A DNA stretch of 42,660 nt from Herbinix sp. Lineage in GTDB: Bacteria; Bacillota; Clostridia; Lachnospirales; Lachnospiraceae. Under the pieces are notes generated by a model. The model saw nothing but the letters and a program-made list of their open reading frames with translations. It did no database searches and was not told where the DNA came from. Shown here in pieces: positions 10,301 through 19,500 of the stretch (position 1 is its first letter; each line of letters begins with the position of its first letter). The translations under genes and the position numbers were made by a program. The stretch is from positions 170,699 through 213,358 of the forward strand of contig JAQUYQ010000001.1 in assembly GCA_028691795.1 (NCBI GenBank). Reading direction: 5' to 3'.

Positions 10301-13300
10301 TCTGAGAATGTTCCTTCATATGAGGTAACGTATCTCTTAATTTATTAAAAGCGTCGAATACTATATTGCCACGCTTTTGGTCTTTTTTAGCTTCCTCTTC
10401 ATCCTTTAATTCCTTGGTAGTTTTACCAAAGGGAAGTTTCGATGTAATATTAGACAATAGCGGAATATTAAAAAATCCTCTATTTTTAACTGTAGTTTTA
10501 TTCTCATCTGGAATTTTAACATTTTGACCTTGAGCGATATCTCCAACTGCATCCTTAACTCTGGCAAGAAGTCGTTTCGGTTTTTTCGTCAATACGTCAT
10601 TAGTATTTTCAGTCTGATCGTTGTCGTCGTCTTTACGTTTTTTATCACCAAAAATAACCCTCATACTATTATTTACTATGAGATCTTTTAGTGTAGTCTG
10701 AGTATCTGATAGAATCTTATTAGTGGTCTCAATATTCATAGACTGTTCCAATGTTAAGTCTTCAATACTTCTACCTCTAAGTTTTTTTGATCTTTCTCTA
10801 AATTCATCATCAGAGAGAGTATATCCTTGTTTTCGCATAACTTCTCTGCGAGCATTATCACTAGCTTCTCTAGCCTTATATTCATCCCATCTACGGGCTC
10901 TATTTTCTTTAAACTCAGCAAGTAATTCTTTTCTCTTATCAAGATAATTTTGATATATGAGGGAATTTTCTTTTTGAATTTTATTTGTAAAGAAAGTTCT
11001 ATTTTCAACTACTCCCTTAATTCTATCCCATATACTAGAATCTTGATATTCACCACGACCAAATAAAGCATCTCCTTGTTTGAGAGCCAATTCTTGTTTC
11101 TGGTCTTTATAATTTTCATTTTTTGTTTTTCTTCCCAATAAACGAGCACCAATGTTCATGGCACCGCCCGCTAATCTAACAGGCATAGAAAGAACTCCAA
11201 AAGTCAAGGCTTCTATTCCTCGTCCTAATTTATTAAATCCCCATTTAAGTAAATTTTGAAATGGTTTAGTTATAATATTTATCATTTTAAAAGGAGCACT
11301 AACAATAGTTTTTATGCCCTTAATAGCAACATCCTTTATGGTTCTCATTTCTTCATTAAATAACAAGCTAAAGAATCCTGTTATCTTTCTTGATATACCT
11401 CTACCAACTGAAAGAATTCCTTCTGTTATAGGAGCAATTGCTGTCATCAGAGGTATCTTTATAGATTTTTCAAAAAGATTCATCATTCTAATACTAGTTC
11501 TCTGCATAAAATGGGAAAAAGGAGTAAAGACTTCTTCCTTAGCAAAATTGCCAAGTTTTTCAGTCCAACCACCATGTCTTAAACCAGACTTCTCATCCAT
11601 TTTACCAAATACTAAATCTCTCCATTTATTAGAAGAGAGGGCAATTCCTGAAGCGGCTCCGATTAAAGCTCCACCCAATGGACCCACTAATCCGAATCCA
11701 CCCAATATACCCATTTTACCAATAACTGTAGCTAAACCGGCTCCGCCTAAAGCACCAGCTATCGTGTTTCCTTTTAGATTGGAATCTGAGCTCGGAAGAA
11801 TATTCTTGAACTTCGATAATATTCCCCCAACTCTTTTTCCGTCTATTTCTTTACCAAACATCATATCTTTAAACGTTTCACTCTTAGTTACTAATCCAAT
11901 ACCAGCACCCAACATAGCACCAGCAAGTGGACCCCCAAGTAATGCAGTAGCTAAGCCCATTCCGGGTAAAGCGCTACCAAGAAACATTTGCTTTGCAGCT
12001 CCAACTGCTGCACCACCAATAATAGCAGTTTTATTTTTAGTGAAAAAATCTATGGCTTTAGAGCCAATTACTCCACCAACTCTTTTTCCATCTTCATCTT
12101 TATCACCAAACATGAAATTCAAAAATCTATCAGATTGTTTAAGCAAACCTAAACCAAATCCAATAGTGGCCCCTCCAATGGGGCCTCCGATTAAAGTACC
12201 CAACAACCCCATGCCAGCTAAAGAACCAACGCCACCTAAGAGAATACCATCAGCTATTCCTTTGGGCGCTCTTTCTTTCATTTTAGCCAACATAGCATTT
12301 ACATCAACATATCTTTTATTCTCAAAATCTCCATCTTCAGTATTTAATATCTTAGGACCAAAAAATACATCTAAGAAGTTTTGAAAACCATTTTGTACTT
12401 GAGATAGTATAGATTTAGTGAATCCTACTCGGTTTCCTTCTTCATCTACGCTCTTATAGGATTTACCCAGTATATACTCACCAATAACATCTTTAAATTT
12501 TCCAATACCCTTTTTCATTTCTCCGAGTATAGAAGTTTCACGTTTATCGTCGAAATTGCTTCCCTCTGGTGGAACTCCAGTGAATTGATACTTAACCCAT
12601 TCAAGGTTTTTAGTAAACTCATTTCGAGCATTTGAAAATAACCCACCGGAGAATTTATTATCAGAGCCCTTAGCACCAAAGAGATATTCTTTGATTTCGG
12701 TCCATCTTGAACTTTGTTGTATTTTAGTAAATAGTCCTTCTTCACCAAACAATTTGTCATGAATGGGAGTAAGAACTTTAGTTTCCATAAATACTTTAAA
12801 ATTAGTAAAATGTATTTTTAGACTATTTGTAACTTTATCAATTATACCTGGTTGATTTTCACCATCACCAAATACAAGAGAATACATAAAATCAGTAACT
12901 TTATTGAGAGAGCTATCAACAAATCCGGCAGGTTTTCTTAACCACTCCTGAACCGATTTAGGTAATTTTCCAACAACAAATTCACCCATCTTATCAAAGA
13001 TAGTTAAATCACCGTCATCCAATTTAGCCTGTTGAAATGCTTTCTTGCGAAGATCATTCTTATCCATAGTTGGATATTGCTCTTCTAATTTTTTCATTAT
13101 ATCTACAGTGGCAGAATCCATACCCCGATATGCAAATTCTGGTTTTTCTCTAGCAGATAAATTGAGTCCTCCGAATGGGGCATCATAATCAGAAGTATCG
13201 TTGGGCTCTGGTATAGTAATTCTTGATTTAATACTATCAGGAATATTATCGGTTGATGGATATACAATAATACCATCGATTAAAATCTGTTTAATATCGC

Positions 13301-15044
13301 TTAAAAATGATATAGGACTATTTAATGAACCGGTCAAACCTTTAGATTTGATATTATCCTTCCATGCGTAAATCATATCGAGATTTCCCTCGAGATCCTT
13401 ACCGAAAGAGGAATCGGTTGCATCAAATAATTCCTGTCTGGCTTTGAGATTATCAATACCAAACATCTTTCCCAGTATATGGGGATTTTCTCTTTTTAAA
13501 TCTATAAGAATGCTTCTGAGTCTTTCGAGATCTTCATCAGAATCAAAACTATAAATTTCAGCAAGGTCATCGACCTCTTTGTTTTCTTTATTTACTCTCT
13601 TATATAAATTAGGGACACTTTCAGTTTGAGCAACGCTGAATATGAAACGTTCAACTTGTTCTCTGAATCGCTTTTCTTCTTCACTACTCATTTCCATATC
13701 TTGGACTCTTTTATTTATATTATTTATTGCTTCATATTGAGCAAATGTAATATTTTGATTTAGATCTTCTTTGAGTTTTTTCTCTGCTTTTGCTACATCA
13801 ACAAATAATCCCTTTTTATAATCATAGCCCATTTCGGGTCTATCTGTTATAGCCGCAAGAATCTTTCTCAAATAAGTAGGGATAACAGTAGTAATAGATT
13901 TCTTTGTATATCCATCAAAATCTACCTTTCCTTTTTCATATCCCGATAAATCCTCAAATTGTTTTCCTTTAGAGTTAGTACCAAATACTTCTCCGAGGAA
14001 ATTCAATATCGGATTCGTACTATCTTTCATACTACCTATTTTATTAAATATTGCAGGAATCAGAGCTCCGATTCCAGTATCAAAATTGTTCAATGAACCG
14101 AGAAGATTTCTTCCGATCACTCCTCTTACAATTCCTTTTGTAAATCCCGCCAATGGATTACTGGCCATTGACATAACCATATCTCTGTTTTCGAGGAATG
14201 GTAATAACATCCCAAGGGGTGTTGAATCGAGATATGTATTAAATTGTTTTCCAACATGTTTTGTATAGGCTTCCATGTTTAGTCCATCTCTGAACATATC
14301 GGAATTATAGGATTCCCTAGTACTCTGACTCCGGGAAGCCCTTTCTCGTTCTTCAAGCATATTATCAAATATCTTCATTCCCTTTTCATAGAAACGAGCA
14401 GAATCTTCGATATATGAATTCATTTGAGAATTATTGAAATCAACGATCTTATTAATACTTTCATTAATAAGATATAAACCACCGGTTACATCTTCAAAGC
14501 CTTTACTAAAAGATGTTATTGACGCAGCGGTATTAATTCTACTACTCTCAGTAATAGCTCTTGTGCTCTGAACGTATGATTCAGAACTAAACTCTAAAGC
14601 TTTAACCAATGGATTATTAACATCATAACGATCTCTCTTATTAATTATAACAGCTCTTGGACTAGGTTCGCCATCATCATCGAAGGAGTCTCCGTCGTCA
14701 AAACCAAAGTCATCATCAAGAGAGAATTCGTCGTCAAAACCACCGAAATCTCCAGCTCTATCTTCATTATATATTTTACCACTTTTTATATCCTCAATAG
14801 TATTTTTAAAACCAGTTTTAGCCGCATCTATCGAGTTCATTATACGACTAGTACCTTCATCATTAGCCATAAGATTCTCAGCGGTTTCTTTTATTTGTTT
14901 GATTGCTTCTATTGTCGAAAGACTTGATGCTACACTATTTGGAAGTGTGTCGCTCAATAAATCCAAAGAAGCTAATCCGAAAGAACGCCCAGCGTTTTTT
15001 ATCCAACTCCGGGCATTAGGATTTGTCTTAATAATTGATCCCAT
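7371..15044 (-). CDS. Tape measure protein with embedded M23 peptidase and glucosaminidase domains
   Basis: At 2557 residues this is the largest gene. It sets tail length and probably enters the host envelope at ejection. Approximate domains: acidic, Phe/Gly/Asp-rich segment at 105-130; long helical region to 900; three Gly/Ala/Leu-rich hydrophobic modules at 920-1165, each followed by an MFG-(K/D)xxDGKRVGG-like sequence; charged helical region with arginine-rich coiled coil at 1350-1450; tryptophan-rich repeats (IPWV, LWPW, FPWL, IPRWW) at 1620-1715; M23 peptidase at 2010-2120 with WHTGIDF and GEHLHYEV; and glucosaminidase-like (GH73-type) domain at 2260-2390 with AHAATESGWD and NLFGIEAY. 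The start is ATG 15044, because AAGGAG lies 7 bases before it; an upstream ATG at 15068 precedes that site. The promoter motif is at 15071 and the terminator near 7340. Confidence 0.9.
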   Translation of the reverse strand: MGSIIKTNPNARSWIKNAGRSFGLASLDLLSDTLPNSVASSLSTIEAIKQIKETAENLMANDEGTSRIMNSIDAAKTGFKNTIEDIKSGKIYNEDRAGDFGGFDDEFSLDDDFGFDDGDSFDDDGEPSPRAVIINKRDRYDVNNPLVKALEFSSESYVQSTRAITESSRINTAASITSFSKGFEDVTGGLYLINESINKIVDFNNSQMNSYIEDSARFYEKGMKIFDNMLEERERASRSQSTRESYNSDMFRDGLNMEAYTKHVGKQFNTYLDSTPLGMLLPFLENRDMVMSMASNPLAGFTKGIVRGVIGRNLLGSLNNFDTGIGALIPAIFNKIGSMKDSTNPILNFLGEVFGTNSKGKQFEDLSGYEKGKVDFDGYTKKSITTVIPTYLRKILAAITDRPEMGYDYKKGLFVDVAKAEKKLKEDLNQNITFAQYEAINNINKRVQDMEMSSEEEKRFREQVERFIFSVAQTESVPNLYKRVNKENKEVDDLAEIYSFDSDEDLERLRSILIDLKRENPHILGKMFGIDNLKARQELFDATDSSFGKDLEGNLDMIYAWKDNIKSKGLTGSLNSPISFLSDIKQILIDGIIVYPSTDNIPDSIKSRITIPEPNDTSDYDAPFGGLNLSAREKPEFAYRGMDSATVDIMKKLEEQYPTMDKNDLRKKAFQQAKLDDGDLTIFDKMGEFVVGKLPKSVQEWLRKPAGFVDSSLNKVTDFMYSLVFGDGENQPGIIDKVTNSLKIHFTNFKVFMETKVLTPIHDKLFGEEGLFTKIQQSSRWTEIKEYLFGAKGSDNKFSGGLFSNARNEFTKNLEWVKYQFTGVPPEGSNFDDKRETSILGEMKKGIGKFKDVIGEYILGKSYKSVDEEGNRVGFTKSILSQVQNGFQNFLDVFFGPKILNTEDGDFENKRYVDVNAMLAKMKERAPKGIADGILLGGVGSLAGMGLLGTLIGGPIGGATIGFGLGLLKQSDRFLNFMFGDKDEDGKRVGGVIGSKAIDFFTKNKTAIIGGAAVGAAKQMFLGSALPGMGLATALLGGPLAGAMLGAGIGLVTKSETFKDMMFGKEIDGKRVGGILSKFKNILPSSDSNLKGNTIAGALGGAGLATVIGKMGILGGFGLVGPLGGALIGAASGIALSSNKWRDLVFGKMDEKSGLRHGGWTEKLGNFAKEEVFTPFSHFMQRTSIRMMNLFEKSIKIPLMTAIAPITEGILSVGRGISRKITGFFSLLFNEEMRTIKDVAIKGIKTIVSAPFKMINIITKPFQNLLKWGFNKLGRGIEALTFGVLSMPVRLAGGAMNIGARLLGRKTKNENYKDQKQELALKQGDALFGRGEYQDSSIWDRIKGVVENRTFFTNKIQKENSLIYQNYLDKRKELLAEFKENRARRWDEYKAREASDNARREVMRKQGYTLSDDEFRERSKKLRGRSIEDLTLEQSMNIETTNKILSDTQTTLKDLIVNNSMRVIFGDKKRKDDDNDQTENTNDVLTKKPKRLLARVKDAVGDIAQGQNVKIPDENKTTVKNRGFFNIPLLSNITSKLPFGKTTKELKDEEEAKKDQKRGNIVFDAFNKLRDTLPHMKEHSQTWMKTIGKFALKAAGFGAALFVGIPLLFKLAQKLPDWIKAIPGKIFDIGKSIFTWVGETAIPWVTEKFFPNLLTWWKDDLWPWVTDQAFPWLTTALSNGFDAAVKGIENFVSEIPRWWKEDAIPWLQGTFIPKLGEGLYYAFYGSTNSNANREANEEYKILELEAKLKNTTDDIERENIKNQIVGIRSGMLVDSGKRLNESQEAYLERIAETERLKEEKLARLIYKHGDNGLTEEEIAASVAKTKKLREISGTIPEMTSESHYFDDNFSFDVNGRLKISTGGYNYRYATLDEIEKAYTDGKIGKSIYDQAISSSESATPRPFAIAQQEENDRIFLTKVSDVLKNIGNILTMGSNTVTSDVETNAGYFNPGMGGDDDEIDYKDKYLYDTGNILNKFGSGTNYLKYNEDSQARDFFTNHLNSMVSSEYGSRRNPTDPSKGYEWHTGIDFSTNKQTPQINSPISGTVIKNASSSDGFGNQLMIKDKAGLYHVFGHMKNKSPLTEGQAVSVGTRIGNVGSTGRSTGEHLHYEVRQNPQFGSDINPNLIDYKALNNGKYPEIGASNVGLLSDNPSGDLEVTGEEKTKEKKSFFTILANLFSKVNKAVMKRLGFGDVEGDELDPQSVIAKVDGKTVPVSVGTDPTATDYGYSVENVNTGADELTEYARNWRGPKYPAMANKQLDKYPVSDKDKNKLEKILSNVNTSVYKDNVDTIINTGKKHSVYPGYILAHAATESGWDAESTIAKKKGNLFGIEAYNNSPYASAKSFPLQLSGGLDFGVEWIRKNYFNKGQNTLYKMLDRPGHNYAVTDAGLPNYKWLDTISGIMNMGEGGLNLEDALKEAKQGIGTPESEVKRLRKETEEIDKPVSRSVRDIHSPMGMGGAEIISRSTTTIDTQLLKDMIEQLKLINKNTESTASETGKLNKKDWKVDISKGDTNNTVVNKTENNNNITPREAVYNKQKERQATNEYRRNRKIAVGRIS

Positions 15045-15070
15045 AATATCACTCCTTTTTGAGTTCATAT

Positions 15071-15082
15071 TACGTAAATGTT
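15071..15082 (-). promoter_or_regulatory. Candidate late-type phage promoter (AACA-N6-TA) for tape measure gene
   Basis: The minus strand reads AACATTTACGTA, 27 bases upstream of the ATG at 15044. It lies in the short gap between the preceding terminator (15098-15127) and the ribosome binding site, which strongly suggests a start point there. Confidence 0.6.
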
Positions 15083-15089
15083 AAAATCG

Positions 15090-15127
15090 GGCAAAAAAAT
15101 AAGTACCGAAATATATCGGTACTTATT
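15090..15127 (-). terminator. Intrinsic terminator after the 15132-15431 gene
   Basis: A 12-bp stem pairs 15098-15109 with 15116-15127 and is followed on the minus strand by a run of seven T. Confidence 0.88.
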
Positions 15128-15131
15128 CTTA

Positions 15132-15431
15132 TTAGAATTCATTTGGAAATTGATTCATAAGTATTTTTCTTGCTTCGGTGATTCCACATTTATGCTCAAA
15201 GGAATACATCTGTATGGCAAGATATTTTCTCTTATTATTAACCAACTCTTTATATGTGGGTCTATATGGAACAATCGCTTTAGAATCAAGAAGTTGTTTC
15301 ACAAAACGATTGTATCTTTCTTTATCATCTCTGGGTCTATATCCGGTGGTCTCCTTAAATAATGAATCAATTTCCGCTTGACTGATAATCTTACCAGATT
15401 TAGATTTAAAGATTTCATATAATTCCATCAT
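15132..15431 (-). CDS. Small hypothetical protein, 99 aa
   Basis: I do not recognise this protein. It is helical and basic, with a segment that reads like a small alpha-helical domain (SQAEIDSLFKETTGYRP) and an Arg/Lys-rich centre, so a nucleic-acid or protein-binding role is possible but unproven. The ATG at 15431 is chosen because GAGGGTG lies 8 bases upstream; a longer frame from a TTG at 15449 would include that site. A second ATG follows directly at 15428. It lies downstream of the terminator of the 15500-16018 gene and has no clear promoter motif of its own, so it may depend on read-through. Its own terminator is at 15098-15127. Confidence 0.7.
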   Translation of the reverse strand: MMELYEIFKSKSGKIISQAEIDSLFKETTGYRPRDDKERYNRFVKQLLDSKAIVPYRPTYKELVNNKRKYLAIQMYSFEHKCGITEARKILMNQFPNEF

Positions 15432-15445
15432 TCGTTCACCCTCAT

Positions 15446-15491
15446 ACAAAAAAATAAGCAGATAGCAAGTGCTACCCTGCTATCTGCTTAT
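15446..15491 (-). terminator. Intrinsic terminator after the 15500-16018 gene
   Basis: A perfect 14-bp stem pairs 15454-15467 with 15478-15491, with a 10-base loop. On the minus strand it is followed by a run of seven T. Confidence 0.88.
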
Positions 15492-15499
15492 ATGTGTTT

Positions 15500-16018
15500 T
15501 TACTTGGACTTCTTCTTGCGCCAAGAAGGGCAGGAAGACTGCTTAACCAGAACAGTATGCTCAGGAATGGTCTTCTTGAACTTCTGCTTGGTCTTGGGGT
15601 TAGTGAATTCCTTCGTGGTGGCCTCACGCTTTGCCAGCTTGATCGAAGCCATGAAGTCATCCTTCGGAAGGAACGTAAACTTGTGGCCGGTCGACATATA
15701 AGAAGTAATGAGCTCCGAGATGAGAGGATAGAACCAATCAGTCTTGGTGATTTTGAAATCAGCGCTCATGATCTTCTCGGCGTCCTGCTTGTCGACACCA
15801 AAGCTTACGAGGATATCGCGCATTCCTTTGCGGAAATCCTTTACCGGCATAATGGTTTCCTTAATGAGTTCTCCGTTCTTGATCTTGCAGACCTCGGTGG
15901 AGTACTCAACCTCGTTAATAAGTGCCTTTGCGACGGTCTCAAAATCACTTCTGGAAAAAGTGGACTTCGAGGTAGTCAGCTCTTCAAGGGTTTTCTGAAA
16001 TTCGGTTTTCTGTGCCAT
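15500..16018 (-). CDS. Hypothetical protein, 172 aa, GC-richer and probably highly expressed
   Basis: I do not recognise this protein. It is soluble and lysine-rich, with helical N-terminal and central parts. The C-terminal 60 residues are basic and end in a Lys/Arg tail after a SCPSW segment, so nucleic-acid binding is conceivable. The codons are visibly richer in G and C at third positions than in neighbouring genes; many are CTT/CTC, AAG and GTC forms. In this genome that may mark high expression or a different origin. A strong AGGAGG site lies 10 bases before ATG 16018. A promoter-like AACT-N6-TA variant is at 16053-16064, and a strong terminator follows. Being alone between two terminators or promoters, it can be expressed independently of its virion neighbours. 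A virion or genome-associated protein is one guess. Confidence 0.75.
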   Translation of the reverse strand: MAQKTEFQKTLEELTTSKSTFSRSDFETVAKALINEVEYSTEVCKIKNGELIKETIMPVKDFRKGMRDILVSFGVDKQDAEKIMSADFKITKTDWFYPLISELITSYMSTGHKFTFLPKDDFMASIKLAKREATTKEFTNPKTKQKFKKTIPEHTVLVKQSSCPSWRKKKSK

Positions 16019-16052
16019 GTGTTTTTTACCTCCTAAATAAAAATAATTTATT

Positions 16053-16064
16053 TACTATAAAGTT
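16053..16064 (-). promoter_or_regulatory. Weak candidate promoter (AACT-N6-TA variant)
   Basis: The minus strand reads AACTTTATAGTA, 35 bases before ATG 16018. It differs from the consensus in one of the four AACA bases and otherwise has the same spacing and position. Confidence 0.35.
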
Positions 16065-16090
16065 ACATTTATGAAAAATCATTTACTTGG

Positions 16091-16396
16091 TTAAACCACG
16101 ATCTCATAAATATATTCTTTTTTAGTAAGCGCGTTCTTAGGATCGTCCTTTTGCGGCATATCCTCAGGATTTTCATCCAGAGGAAAGCGTTCGAAGATAT
16201 CCGCAGCCTTAAACAGACCGAGGTCTTCTTTTTCGTCCTTTTGCTTCTTCTTTTTATCAGAAGGTTCACTCTTGGACTTTTTATTCGCCTTGTCTTTTTT
16301 CTTCTTTTTTTTCTTTTTCTTGGTGTGCCCATCAAGAAAAGCGTCGAAAACAGAGTCTATGACAAGGTCTTCAAAAGAGATGTTTTCTGTCGACAT
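16091..16396 (-). CDS. Lysine-rich small acidic/basic protein, 101 aa
   Basis: I do not recognise this protein. The N-terminal 25 residues are acidic and helical. They are followed by a poly-lysine run (KKKKKKKKK near residues 26-34) and a Lys/Asp/Glu/Ser-rich low-complexity middle, then a short C-terminal part with FERFPLDENPEDMP. It is likely disordered in the middle. Similar lysine runs occur in the gene at 30146. ATG 16396 has AAGGAGGTGATAAC directly upstream with good spacing. A longer frame from an ATG at 16429 begins inside the promoter motif and is rejected. An exact AACA-N6-TA motif lies at 16424-16435. The function is unknown; scaffold, nucleic-acid binding or a charge-bridging role are only guesses. 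Confidence 0.7.
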   Translation of the reverse strand: MSTENISFEDLVIDSVFDAFLDGHTKKKKKKKKKDKANKKSKSEPSDKKKKQKDEKEDLGLFKAADIFERFPLDENPEDMPQKDDPKNALTKKEYIYEIVV

Positions 16397-16423
16397 GTTA
16401 TCACCTCCTTGGGTATTCAATTT

Positions 16424-16435
16424 TACCATGTTGTT
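16424..16435 (-). promoter_or_regulatory. Candidate late-type phage promoter (AACA-N6-TA)
   Basis: The minus strand reads AACAACATGGTA, 28 bases upstream of ATG 16396. The exact motif sits in a gap after the 16550-20671 gene. Confidence 0.5.
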
Positions 16436-16504
16436 AAATGGTTAATAAAGAAATATTCGTTAACACCATTCTTTATCATAATATATAAATATAACAGGTT
16501 TTAA

Positions 16505-16540
16505 TGTAGGAGAGTATCAATTTAACGATACTCTCCTACA
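16505..16540 (-). terminator. Terminator hairpin after the RNA polymerase beta gene
   Basis: A perfect 14-bp stem pairs 16505-16518 with 16527-16540 and lies just past the stop at 16550. The downstream T-run on the minus strand is short, so efficiency is uncertain. Confidence 0.7.
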
Positions 16541-16549
16541 TAATTATTG

Positions 16550-19500
16550 TTATCCTTTATATATATCTTCAACTTTACGTTTAAGTTCTATTATCACCTT
16601 ATTAGCAAACATTGTTGTCAATATAGAAGTAGTCATACGTTGTAGAATGGCTGACGGTCCTATAACCGATGATATTTCTTCATCGGGTCTAAAGTCAGTA
16701 TAACCCTCATACCCCGGAGCTTTAACTTCACCAACAACAGATTTCAATGCGCTAAAGAAAGTGATCTTATCTCCAACGCCAACGGTGTTATTATATTTCA
16801 AATATATTTCAATAAGAACACCACCATTGACTTCATTACCTTTGATTTTACCATTGGTCTCTTCAATCTTAGAAGATGGTTCGGTTATCATAAGACCGGC
16901 TTTAACAATCTTTCCAGTTTTATCATACTTATTCAGTAAAGCCTTTTTCTTATTCACTTTACTATAATAAGAAGAAACGACCTTTCTCAACGATGGAGAT
17001 AGGTCTTCTAAATCAACAGAGCAATATATCTTGACATCTTCTATTACTCCGCTATATTTGCTACTATGTTTATTTTTTCCTATTGATTTAAATTCCTCTT
17101 TAATATCATCACTGACATCTCTAAGCAATTTATTCATTTCACCTTCATCAAAAGATTGGTCGTATATAATAAGATCGTCACCAACGTTTACTTTGTCTCC
17201 TTTTTTAACAAGAAATTCAACGTTAGAATTTGGTCCTAATACAACCTCTTTTTTGGACACTATTTCAGAGCTCATATCATCAGCCAACTTTTGGGTTACA
17301 TATGAGCTATCCTCATATGTCGCAAAAGAAGGAATGATAGCAACTTTTTCTAATGTGCCTATATTAAATCTATTCACACCAGTAGATTCATCGGTAAAGA
17401 ATTTATTATTATAGGCAATTATATCGTCCTTTTTAAACTTATCACCTTTTTTAAGTTTAGTATCCTTTTTATTAACTAAGAAGAAACCACCGCCACCATT
17501 TTTAACTATATTATCATAGAGGTCTATAGCTTCAACTTTACCCGATTTATATTTTACAACCATGATTTCAGTATCATTGTCTATCTCGACAACTTCTCCA
17601 TCTTCATCAGCCACATTAACAAAGTCCTTGGATAAATGATATTGAACTATTTGCTCAGCGCCATTAGATACCAATACAGGACTCATTTTATTAACAGGAA
17701 TGATATGTTTAGATTGTTTAACAGACATTGAAAGTCTGACTGTGTCGTCCCTTGTATTTCCAAGAGGAGTTAATAATTCAGCAGGAGAGAAAAGATTAGT
17801 ATCTTTAAGCTCATCCATTTTATCATCTTTTATATCAACATATCCTCTAGCCGAGACGATATTCGGTTCAAGAGTTAATTCTTTATTTACGCCAACATTG
17901 GCATCAGGAGATGTAGACATTCCTATGATTCCCATCATACTTTTGTCATAACTTCTCTTCTCTTCAGTATAAGAACGATCCAAATTTAATCCAACTAAAC
18001 CCTTAGAAGAAACAGTTCTTGTTTTAGAGAGTTCCACTATAGGATTAAGAGTCGGATAATCTTCAACCGTTTGTAATTCTAATAAATCCTTAATAATTTG
18101 ATTTCTCGGTATAGATATTTTCACTGGGTTATTATTACCAGCAGTATCTCTATACTTCATATATGCTTTAGTTATTGCTTTATATAACAAACCAGCAACA
18201 ACTTCATTCGAACGTATTCGATAAATATTCATATTGTTTTCTTTAATGAATGAGTTGTCTGACATCAATTTGTTTCCATATAGTAATACATCAACAAACT
18301 CTGTTGGTTGATCTAAATCATTAAGAACCTCTTTACTGATCGGATCAATCATGAACTCATAGAAAGTATCAAAAGCATTCGCTATATTTCTAACTCCAAA
18401 TAACAACTCAAAGATATCAAAATAAATATCCTTATTATCAAAATCAGAAAAACTGTAATCTTCAGTTGGTATATCAACAAAAGCATTCATCAATAAAGCA
18501 TTATCCAAAGGTATCTGTTTATAAACAAGGTAACCATCTGAGAATTTCACTATATTGTAATCGAGAGATAAATCTCTCGGCCTTGTATCGGAAAATTTAT
18601 ATTCAATTTCAGCTTTCCTAAGAACTGTACTCAGTCCTTCACAATAAGACAATAACAAAACAAGAGGAACATTCTTTTTCATGATAGTTGCTCTTGTATA
18701 CATATATTTTTTACCCACATTGGTGGAATTAAATTCCCCTAATAATTTAGGATCAAAATTAGCAACAACAAAGTCTACTATATCTAATGCTACATTATCG
18801 GTTGATAATGATACAATATTTTGAGAATTGTAATCTACATATATAGGAGTAGAAGGTTGACCTTTCTCCTTGTAGTATCCAATTATCATAGCATCCTCAA
18901 TAGAGGCGAATTTATATTTGTCTTTAATTTCTTCAAGCTCATCTAAGTTAAAGAAAAGTTTATAGTTATTGGTTTCTATAAAGCTAAAGTATTTTGATAA
19001 CTCATCATACTCTATAGTTGATTTATATTTCTTATTAGTATTTATATTATTAGCCGTCTTAATTTTAATAGACGGTGGTTTTTTAGTAGTTAAAAACTTA
19101 TTGAGCTTCTCAGTCTTAGAAGTTAATTTACTACCATATCTTCTTAGGAAGATTTTATTATAGTTAGTACAAATTTGTACGACCCCTTCTCCTGTTTTGG
19201 AGATTGGTTTAAGAAATAACTGTTTATTGATAATTTTCTTATTACCTCCGATATATAAGAACTTATCTTCGACAAATTCGGGTATATCAACAGTTACATT
19301 ATGTCGCACTCTATTCCCATCTTCAAGAACAACTCTTAATGTTTTCTTTAAGGTCAACTCATCAGAGGTATCCTCGGTTGTTATACTCTTTACAAATACA
19401 GGAATATTCTTATTATTCATATTAGTAAAAGAAGATATAATATCGTGCTCTAATAGCTCTTTATTATATTCTTTCTCAAAAGCAGGATATTTAACATCTA

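Noticed and set aside
11314-12384. Long plus-strand open frame (356 codons) opposite the tape measure gene
   Set aside because: It is antisense to the Gly/Ala-rich repeats of the tape measure protein, whose codons lack stops on the other strand. The product is Pro/Leu/Ile repeats without a ribosome site.
15044-15068. Upstream ATG as the tape measure start
   Set aside because: The AAGGAG ribosome site lies between this ATG and the next in-frame ATG at 15044, so the second is the true start.
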